Virus record (IMG/VR): IMGVR_UViG_3300025886_000011
Span: 1 to 64,000 of that record
Length of the DNA: 64,000 nucleotides
Source: a virus
Direction: 5' to 3' (one strand)
This document shows, piece by piece, positions 58,454-64,000 of the stretch. The position numbers and the translations under genes were made by a program. Every line of letters starts with the position of its first letter. Positions within the stretch are counted from its first letter, which is position 1. The notes beneath the pieces are model-generated. The model saw nothing but the letters and a program-made list of their open reading frames with translations. It did no database searches and was not told the origin of the DNA.

Positions 58454-61400
58454 ATGGCCGCTGTAACTCTTAAAGATTTAATGGACCCTCTAACAAAAAT
58501 AGAGGCTGCTGCACAGAGCACTAATGAAAAATTAGATGCTCTTATTGCAGTTTCTACTGGTGGAGGTGGAGGTGGTGATTTTACAAAGGAGGTTGTTAAT
58601 CAGTTAGAAAAACAAACTGACTTACTTAGGGTAATAGCAAATTCTGGAAGTGATTCATCTAATTCAAATCAAGTAGGTTTATTAATAGACGAAGCATTTG
58701 CTCAGACTCAATTACTAAGTGCCATTGAAGCAAACACATCCAGAAATCCATTAGGAGGAATGTTTAGTAAAAAGGGTGGTAAGGCTAAGAAAAGTAATGC
58801 CGGGGCTACATTAGAAGATTTAGGTCTTGGTGCAAAACTAACAGCAAAAGCAATGATGCTGTGGTTATTAGTACCAAAGAAAGCTTTAAGTAAATTTAAA
58901 GGTTTTGTAACTTCTACACTAGACTCTTTTGAAAGTGTAAAACCTAAAAGAGTAGAAGCTGGGGCAAAGGCAGTGTCTTTAGTATCAGCAGCAGCAATGA
59001 TATCGGCAAAGGCAATGATGAAGTGGCTGTTTGTACCTGAAAAGGCTGTTGATAAATTTACAAATTACATAATTAAGTTAGATAAAGCTTTATCTAAAAC
59101 TCAACCAAAGAATGCAAAGAAAGGTGCGAAAGCCTTAGGTGCAATGGGAGATTCCATAATGAAATTCTCAAAAGCATTAGCTCTATCAGCAATATTACTT
59201 ATACCTGGTATGTTAGCAATACCATTCTTAATATTATCTATGACGGTTGTAGGTGGGGCAATTGCATTATTAGGAGGTAAGAAACTTTCTCAAAGAATTG
59301 GTAGAGGAGCAAGGACTTTAGATAAAGTAGGAGATGCATTAAAATCTTTTGCAATAGGAATCGGTTTATTTGCACTTTCTACAATGTTTATTATATTAGC
59401 TCCACCTATTTTAATAGGAATGGTTGCTTCGTTGGTATTAATACCTGGTGCGATTGCAATCTTAGGTGGTAAGAAAATGTCTAAAAGAATCAGAAGAGGT
59501 GCATTAGGTCTTGCAATTTTAGGTGTAGCATTAATACCTTTTGCTTTAGGTTTAGCAATCTTTTCAATGGCTACAAAAGGTAATGGTATTGGTGATGTTC
59601 TTATTCAAGGTGCTACAATATTAGCAATTGGCGCCTCTGCTGCTTTAGTTGGAAAATTTGGAATATCTAATATTTTACAAGGTGCATTAGCATTAGCAGT
59701 TAATGGTTTAGGATTAATGGTATTTAGTTTAGGATATGTACCATTTGCAAAAGCTACTAAAGGATTAGGCTTAGGTGATGTATTAGTACAGTCTGGAATA
59801 TTAATTGCAATAGGTGGAATTATGGCATTAGCAGGATTAGCTGTTGCTGCAACTGCAGGTGCTGCTCTCTTAGGACCTGTTTTATATGGAGCTGCCGGTT
59901 TAGCATTACAAGAATTGGCGCCTGGTTTACTTGACATGAAAAAGGTAGACTATTCGAAAAAAGATGCTGAAAATTTATCATTTACATTAGGTGCTGTTGC
60001 TGCTGCGTTTTCAGGTGTGGATCCTGAGGCAGGTTTCTTATCCAATGTAGGTAATGTATTTAGTAGAGTTGTACAAAGTGGTGCAGGTGTAGCCGCCGCT
60101 GCTATGTATGGTGCTGCTGGTTTAGCATTACAAGAATTATCAGTAGGTCTTACTAAATTTAAGGCAGTAGGATTTACTGAAGCAGATTCACAAGAGCTTG
60201 CTGTTGCTTTAGGTTCTGTTAGCGGAGCATTCGCACAAGCAGGTGGAGAACCTGCAAGTCCTGGTGGATTATTTGGTGCAGTATTTGGAAATACATTTAG
60301 CCCTAATGCTACCGAGAGAGGTATTGATTCTGTAATGGATTCTGGTAAAGCTCTTGCTGAAATTACAAAAGGGTTGGCTGCTTTCTTAGATCTTAAGAAG
60401 AAATATAAATTAGATGCAGCTGCATTTCAAGAAGGTGGATTCTTAGCTGTATCAATTGCAGATACTTTAGGATTCTTAAGTAAAGCGTTTGCTTCTATTG
60501 GAGGAATGGAAACTGAAGATTCTTGGGGTCCATTTAAATGGGACGAGAATAAAGTTGAAAAAGGTATTGATGCCGTTAAAGGTTCAGGTAGAGCTCTATC
60601 GGATATTACAGGTGGATTAAAGGCGTTCTTAGATTTACAAAAAAATTATGGATTAACTACTGAATCTTTCCAAGAAGGTGGATTCTTAGCAACAGCAGTG
60701 AAAGATACATTAGGATTTGTTAGTAAAGCTTTTGGTACAATTGGAGGAATGGAAGTAGAAGATGGTTGGGGTCCGTTTAGTTGGGATGAGAATGTAGTGG
60801 AGAAAGGTGTTGATGCTGTTAAAGGTGCAGGGCAAGAACTTACTAATATTGCAACAGGATTAAAAACATTCCAAGAACTAGTAGAAAAAGAAATTGACTT
60901 TAAACCTGGCGGTAAACTTGCAAACGCTGTTACTAATTCCTTATCATTTGTATCAACTGCATTTAGTGCGATTGGGGGAATGGAAGAAACGGATGGATGG
61001 TTTATATTTTCATGGGATGAAAACTCTGTAGAGAAAGGAATTGATGCCGTAAAAGGAGCTGGTGCAGAACTTAGTAATATTGCAAACGGGTTAAAAACAT
61101 TTGCGGATATGTCTACAACAGTTGACTTCAGTAAAAAAGGTAAACTTGCCACTGCGGTTAAAAATGCCTTATCATTCGTAGGTAGTGCATTTATGAAAAT
61201 TGGTGGAATGGAAGAGACTGATGGTAATTGGTTATTTTCTTGGGATGAAAACTTAGTCCAAAAAGGTATTGAAAATGTAGATGGTGCTGGTACTGCATTA
61301 ACTGATATTGCTAAAGGCTTACAATCATTTGCAGATTTAGAAAATCCAGCTGCTATTGCACAAAGTATAGAAACGATATTTACTTCTATAGGTGATACTT

Positions 61401-61867
61401 TTGTTAAGTATTATAAAGATCCTACATTTAGAAATGATTTGGATCATATGCAAGGATTTATAACAGAACTATCCACTTATGCACAAGACGGTTCATTAGC
61501 AAAGGCTGCAACAGATATTCAATCAATCTCTAATGCTGTGAATTCTATTGATTCTATGAAAGCTGATTCTTTTGCAAAACTATTTAAAGGTGCAGGTGAA
61601 TTAAGCTCTAATGCAAAAGCATATCAACAATTAGCAGAGGCTGTTGAAGAGATAAAAGATATTATGAGTGGGCAAGGTGAAAGTTTTGGAGAGTCAGTAG
61701 GTAGAAGTATATCAGATGTATTCGGTGGCGGTGATGATAAGAAGAAAGAATCTGGTGGTATGGGTAAAACACTTGCAAGAATGAATTCTACTTTAGGAAG
61801 ACTTAATTCAACTATGGGACAATTACCTGCATCAATTCAATCAATCAAAATCATAGTAGAAGATTAA
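58454..61867 (+). CDS. Tail tape measure protein
   Basis: 1137 residues. The position after the gp26/frameshift product, the length and the composition fit a tape measure: N-terminal coiled coil (about 1-90, LKDLMDPLTKIEAAAQSTNEKLD, abbreviated), then hydrophobic Gly/Ala/Leu-rich transmembrane-like segments (about 235-490), then five repeats (60314-61350), and a helical C-terminus. Tape measures set tail length and form a channel across the host membrane. In T4 this role falls to gp29 (590 residues); this protein is almost twice as long, predicting a longer tail. The last 40 residues (TLARMNSTLGRLNSTMGQ) are a regular helix. Confidence 0.85.
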   Translation: MAAVTLKDLMDPLTKIEAAAQSTNEKLDALIAVSTGGGGGGDFTKEVVNQLEKQTDLLRVIANSGSDSSNSNQVGLLIDEAFAQTQLLSAIEANTSRNPLGGMFSKKGGKAKKSNAGATLEDLGLGAKLTAKAMMLWLLVPKKALSKFKGFVTSTLDSFESVKPKRVEAGAKAVSLVSAAAMISAKAMMKWLFVPEKAVDKFTNYIIKLDKALSKTQPKNAKKGAKALGAMGDSIMKFSKALALSAILLIPGMLAIPFLILSMTVVGGAIALLGGKKLSQRIGRGARTLDKVGDALKSFAIGIGLFALSTMFIILAPPILIGMVASLVLIPGAIAILGGKKMSKRIRRGALGLAILGVALIPFALGLAIFSMATKGNGIGDVLIQGATILAIGASAALVGKFGISNILQGALALAVNGLGLMVFSLGYVPFAKATKGLGLGDVLVQSGILIAIGGIMALAGLAVAATAGAALLGPVLYGAAGLALQELAPGLLDMKKVDYSKKDAENLSFTLGAVAAAFSGVDPEAGFLSNVGNVFSRVVQSGAGVAAAAMYGAAGLALQELSVGLTKFKAVGFTEADSQELAVALGSVSGAFAQAGGEPASPGGLFGAVFGNTFSPNATERGIDSVMDSGKALAEITKGLAAFLDLKKKYKLDAAAFQEGGFLAVSIADTLGFLSKAFASIGGMETEDSWGPFKWDENKVEKGIDAVKGSGRALSDITGGLKAFLDLQKNYGLTTESFQEGGFLATAVKDTLGFVSKAFGTIGGMEVEDGWGPFSWDENVVEKGVDAVKGAGQELTNIATGLKTFQELVEKEIDFKPGGKLANAVTNSLSFVSTAFSAIGGMEETDGWFIFSWDENSVEKGIDAVKGAGAELSNIANGLKTFADMSTTVDFSKKGKLATAVKNALSFVGSAFMKIGGMEETDGNWLFSWDENLVQKGIENVDGAGTALTDIAKGLQSFADLENPAAIAQSIETIFTSIGDTFVKYYKDPTFRNDLDHMQGFITELSTYAQDGSLAKAATDIQSISNAVNSIDSMKADSFAKLFKGAGELSSNAKAYQQLAEAVEEIKDIMSGQGESFGESVGRSISDVFGGGDDKKKESGGMGKTLARMNSTLGRLNSTMGQLPASIQSIKIIVED
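60314..61350 (+). repeat. Five tandem ~76-81-residue repeats in tape measure protein
   Basis: Units start at 60314, 60557, 60800, 61031 and 61259 (spacings 243, 243, 231, 228 bases). Each begins with E-K-G-I-D-A-V-K-G-x-G and, except the last, contains F-x-S-x-A-F-x-x-I-G-G-M-E and W-D-E-N. The last unit is shortened. Confidence 0.85.
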
Positions 61868-61881
61868 TTTCTAAAATCTTA

Positions 61882-61914
61882 AAACCTTTTTACATTTTAG
61901 CTATATAAAATTTA
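61882..61914 (+). promoter_or_regulatory. Middle-type promoter: AAAC-N17-ATATAA
   Basis: AAAC 61882-61885, 17-base spacer with TTTTTACATTTT, ATATAAAATTTA 61903-61914. The exonuclease ATG is at 61955, the longest leader (about 46 bases after ATATAA) of the eleven. Confidence 0.65.
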
Positions 61915-61954
61915 ACAGAGAGAGTCTGGAAATAGTATAGTTTAAAAGTATAAT

Positions 61955-62752
61955 ATGGAAAATGTAAAAAACATAGTTTGGTTTGACTTAGAAACCACAG
62001 GAGTTAACACAAGTAGCGATAGAATTATCGAGATCGCAATGATAAAAACCGATTCTGAAGGAAATGAAATAGATTCTTTTCAGTCATTAGTTAATCCCGG
62101 CCCAAATGCAGTTATGAGAGAAGAAGCTCAGGACAAGCATGGCATATCACCAGAACAATTAAAAGATGCACCACAATTTGATTTAATAGCAAAAGAAGTT
62201 TTAGACTTTATTGATGATAGTGACTTAGGTGGATATAACGCGCTTTACTTTGATGTACCAATGCTCGTAGAGGAATTTATGAGAAGTGGTATTGCATTCT
62301 CGCATCGCCAAAGAGCTGTAGTAGATCCTTTTTTAATTTATTCAAAATATGAACGTAGAGATTTAAGTACTGCATATAAAAAATATACAGGAAAGGATTT
62401 AGAAGGCGCTCATAGAGCTGACGTTGATATTCGTGCAACAATGGAAATATTCCAAAAGCAAAAAGAACTTTATGATATGCCTACAACAGCAAAAGAAATT
62501 GATGATGTTGTAAATGAATCAAGAAAAGATCAAGTAGACCTTAGTGGTAAATATAAATTTGCTGAAATAAACGGTAAACGAGAAATTGTATTTAACTTTG
62601 GTAAAAACAAAGGTAAACCGTTTAAAGAAGTTTATGAAACGGATGCAAGGTATATTCAATGGATTATTGATAAGGGTGAATTCTCAAAAGAGGTAAAAAT
62701 CATATCTCGTAAACTCTTAGAAAAAATGAGAGCTGAAAACCCTGTTATTTAA
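61955..62752 (+). CDS. DnaQ-like 3'-5' exonuclease with ExoX-type C-terminal domain
   Basis: 265 residues. DEDDh motifs: FDLETTG (10-16), GGYNALYFDVPML (residues about 91-103) and HRADVDIRATME (about 143-154, with His and the last Asp). Residues about 195-260 (KFAEINGKREIVFNFGKNKGKPFKEV, abbreviated, then YIQWIIDKGEFSKE) match the small C-terminal domain of exodeoxyribonuclease X and related proteins. It may proofread or degrade DNA ends. T4 DexA is a related 3'-5' exonuclease, but this layout is different. Own middle promoter. Confidence 0.85.
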   Translation: MENVKNIVWFDLETTGVNTSSDRIIEIAMIKTDSEGNEIDSFQSLVNPGPNAVMREEAQDKHGISPEQLKDAPQFDLIAKEVLDFIDDSDLGGYNALYFDVPMLVEEFMRSGIAFSHRQRAVVDPFLIYSKYERRDLSTAYKKYTGKDLEGAHRADVDIRATMEIFQKQKELYDMPTTAKEIDDVVNESRKDQVDLSGKYKFAEINGKREIVFNFGKNKGKPFKEVYETDARYIQWIIDKGEFSKEVKIISRKLLEKMRAENPVI

Positions 62753-62843
62753 ATTGTTAATAACTTTTAGAAAAAAGATCTCATTTTATTTTCAATTCCC
62801 AATTAAATTGATTATATTTATAATATAATTAAACAAACGGAAT
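62752..62843 (+). promoter_or_regulatory. Duplicated early-type leader/promoter before small-gene operon
   Basis: Second copy of the block at 3163-3269: 17-bp identity at 62752-62768, AGA-A5-AG run, 27-bp block at 62796-62822 differing by one base, and AAACGGA before ATG 62844. It starts 2 bases inside the stop of the exonuclease gene. See the entry at 3163. Confidence 0.6.
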
Positions 62844-63140
62844 ATGTCTAAATATCAAGAACTACTACAAAATCCTCCACGGTTAACCGTAAAGAAAGAA
62901 GCAAGAGAGGTAATTATTAAGACGGTAAGTTGTATGTGTGACAATGTACATTACCTTAAACTTAAGAAAAATTCAGAGGGTGATTTTAAAATGTCAGGTG
63001 GCGGATTTGCTTTATCTAATTGGCAAATGAAACATACATCACATGACATCGAATGGATCGCTGATGAAGGTAAGTGGAATCAGGTATTTAGAATGATTAA
63101 TACCGGGACAGAAAAAATTGAATCTTTAAAAAGTAGATAA
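62844..63140 (+). CDS. Hypothetical early protein, 98 residues
   Basis: First gene of the operon behind the duplicated early-type leader. Lys-rich N-terminal half with two cysteines close together (SCMCDN), then a Trp/Gly-rich part (GGGFALSNWQMKH, HDIEWIADEGKWNQ). No family recognised. Its stop overlaps the next ATG (TAATG). Early phage proteins of this size often take over host functions, but no target can be named. Confidence 0.55.
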   Translation: MSKYQELLQNPPRLTVKKEAREVIIKTVSCMCDNVHYLKLKKNSEGDFKMSGGGFALSNWQMKHTSHDIEWIADEGKWNQVFRMINTGTEKIESLKSR

Positions 63141-63373
63141 TGGCAATAACAACAAAACCAATGCCTGGATCTGAAAGAATCCATGTAGACTTAAGCGGAC
63201 CAGACGGTAATGCATTTGCATTAATTGGATTGGCTCAAAAATTAGCAAAACAACTTCACTATCAACCTGATGAAAGAGGAGAACTCACAACAGAAATGAT
63301 GGGTGGAGATTACGATAACCTGTTAGAAATCTTTGATAAGCATTTCGGAGAATTTGTAACATTACATAAATAA
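63140..63373 (+). CDS. Conserved phage/bacterial hypothetical protein, 77 residues
   Basis: VDLSGPDGNAFALIGLAQKLAKQL, then TEMMGGDYDNLLEIFDKHFGEFVTL (both abbreviated), is a small conserved family I recall from T4-like phages and bacteria (pattern GPDGNAF-x-L-x-G and M-x-x-x-DY-x-x-L). Function of the family is not known to me. Start is coupled to the preceding gene by TAATG, and the next gene starts one base after its stop. Confidence 0.65.
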   Translation: MAITTKPMPGSERIHVDLSGPDGNAFALIGLAQKLAKQLHYQPDERGELTTEMMGGDYDNLLEIFDKHFGEFVTLHK

Positions 63374-63374
63374 T

Positions 63375-63560
63375 ATGAAAGAACCGACACCATACCGAAT
63401 GATCACCGAAGAAGAACACATTGAAGAAATTCTAACAGAAGCATCTGCTTTTGGCTTAAGAGCCGAAGTAAAACAGTATGCTGAAAACTTATTAGATGAA
63501 TCTCCAGAGATGGATCCAATTGATGCCTATACTCATGGGTTTGAGGAGTGGATTAAATAA
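63375..63560 (+). CDS. Hypothetical 61-residue protein
   Basis: Acidic, helical protein (TEEEHIEEILTEASAFGLRAEV, abbreviated) with a late DESPEMDPIDAYTHGFEEW. No motif recognised. It sits in the early operon with one base between it and the preceding stop. Confidence 0.5.
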   Translation: MKEPTPYRMITEEEHIEEILTEASAFGLRAEVKQYAENLLDESPEMDPIDAYTHGFEEWIK

Positions 63561-63563
63561 ACT

Positions 63564-63707
63564 ATGGAAAAAGACAACGAAGGCAAAAAACTGAAAGAAG
63601 TTAAGTTAACTCAACAAGAATGGTTTGATGCTCTTCGTGTTCCAACACCTATAAGAAATAAAAAAAAGTATAGGAGAAAGAAAAAACATAAAGGTAAAGA
63701 TGATTAA
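63564..63707 (+). CDS. Hypothetical 47-residue basic protein
   Basis: Starts ATG 63564, three bases after the preceding stop; ends 63707, overlapping the following gene by eight bases. The N-terminal part is mixed (KLTQQEWFDALRVPTPIR) and the C-terminal third is very basic (NKKKYRRKKKHKGKDD), suggesting nucleic-acid binding. No family recognised; the tight operon arrangement supports translation. Confidence 0.5.
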   Translation: MEKDNEGKKLKEVKLTQQEWFDALRVPTPIRNKKKYRRKKKHKGKDD

Positions 63708-63966
63708 TAGCGGTAAAGAATGGGCTTGGATGGATAACAATCAAAAGTTAAAAAAATCAATGGAGTTAGAAGAAAGAAGAGATGAGATGAAATGGGTAGA
63801 AAAAGTTTTAACTCACAAAGATAATAAAGGTATACATTATCCGGCGCTCAAACAGCTTATTAATCTTTATCATAACAAATGGGCAAATAAAACTAAAGAG
63901 TCAAGGCTCGTGGATATTTACCGTCAATATCTTAAGTCAATTTTAAGGAGTGAATTTGGTAGGTAA
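63700..63966 (+). CDS. Hypothetical 88-residue protein
   Basis: Overlaps the basic 47-residue gene by eight bases. Trp- and Lys-rich, mostly helical (NSGKEWAWMDNNQKLKKS, then LTHKDNKGIHYPALKQLINLYHNKW, abbreviated). No motif recognised. Last complete gene of the window and of the early-type operon; a middle-type promoter for the next gene follows at 63969. Confidence 0.55.
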   Translation: MINSGKEWAWMDNNQKLKKSMELEERRDEMKWVEKVLTHKDNKGIHYPALKQLINLYHNKWANKTKESRLVDIYRQYLKSILRSEFGR

Positions 63967-63968
63967 TT

Positions 63969-64000
63969 AAACCTTTTAAAATTTTTCAATATAAAAATAA
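63969..64000 (+). promoter_or_regulatory. Middle-type promoter: AAAC-N16-ATATAA (at window end)
   Basis: AAAC 63969-63972, 16-base spacer, ATATAAAAATAA reaching the last base of the window. It should drive a gene starting just outside. Confidence 0.65.

Noticed and set aside
60646-61152. Minus-strand ORF of 168 codons in the tape measure gene (also 59605-59937)
   Set aside because: It is antisense to a highly repetitive, Ala/Gly-rich gene; its repeated Pro/Ser pattern mirrors the coding repeats.
1-64000. Stop codon reassignment (TGA or TAG recoding), as in some large phages
   Set aside because: TAA, TGA (2546, 45090, 58437) and TAG are used as normal gene ends and conserved genes run full length without internal stops.

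Overview
The window is a gene-dense, strongly AT-rich stretch of a large T4-like myovirus (contractile tail). It carries homologues of T4 gp43, gp44, gp45, gp41, UvsX, gp46, gp47, RNase H, gp55, gp56, gp4, gp15, gp16, gp17, gp18, gp19, gp20, gp21, gp23, gp26 and gp31. The host is probably a member of the Bacteroidota. This is inferred from A-rich leaders without Shine-Dalgarno sequences, a phage copy of the short Hc1 (histone H1-like) protein typical of that phylum, and phage-borne lipopolysaccharide genes (KDO-8-phosphate synthase, WbqC-like, WavE-like). TAA, TGA and TAG all serve as stops, so the standard bacterial code applies. All genes but one lie on the + strand.

Layout. 1-2.1 kb: end of a collagen-like tail fibre gene and small accessory genes, closed by a terminator. 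2.2-6.3 kb: small proteins, a two-region sigma factor, an HNH-like protein, a NEIL1-like DNA glycosylase, a gp56-like dCTPase/dUTPase and a methyltransferase. 6.3-23.1 kb: a DNA polymerase split into two genes 14.3 kb apart. Between the halves lie both ribonucleotide reductase subunits, a surface-glycan cluster (KdsA, GNAT-WbqC fusion, glycosyltransferases, HAD phosphatase, kinase, nucleotidyltransferase, epimerase, WavE-like), a histone-like protein, a cytosine-C5 methyltransferase and the sliding clamp. 23.2-30.9 kb: a beta-propeller/TPR protein, then UvsX, gp41, gp47 and gp46. 30.9-42.6 kb: gp15-like protein, a large probable virion protein, gp55-like late sigma, gp4, portal, a fused protease-scaffold, capsid, and a coiled-coil protein. 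42.6-47.6 kb: the only minus-strand gene, then clamp loader, an aminotransferase-like gene, RNase H and a probable gp62. 47.6-61.9 kb: membrane protein, tail/neck protein, terminase small subunit, gp31-like co-chaperonin, terminase large subunit, sheath, tube, GIY-YIG nuclease, gp26 with a probable frameshift extension, tape measure. 61.9-64 kb: an exonuclease and an operon of small, probably early genes.

Regulation is the most coherent new picture. Three promoter-like motif families can be read directly. (i) AAAC, 16 or 17 bases, ATATAA occurs 11 times, nearly always before replication or DNA-metabolism genes, and often overlaps the stop codon of the gene upstream. (ii) GAATATATAAA without a -35 partner occurs about 12 times, almost all before virion genes. 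(iii) A duplicated leader of about 95 bp lies before the sigma gene and before the small-gene operon at 62.8 kb. With a two-region sigma (3270) and a gp55-like sigma (33972) both present, this suggests an early, middle and late transcription cascade.
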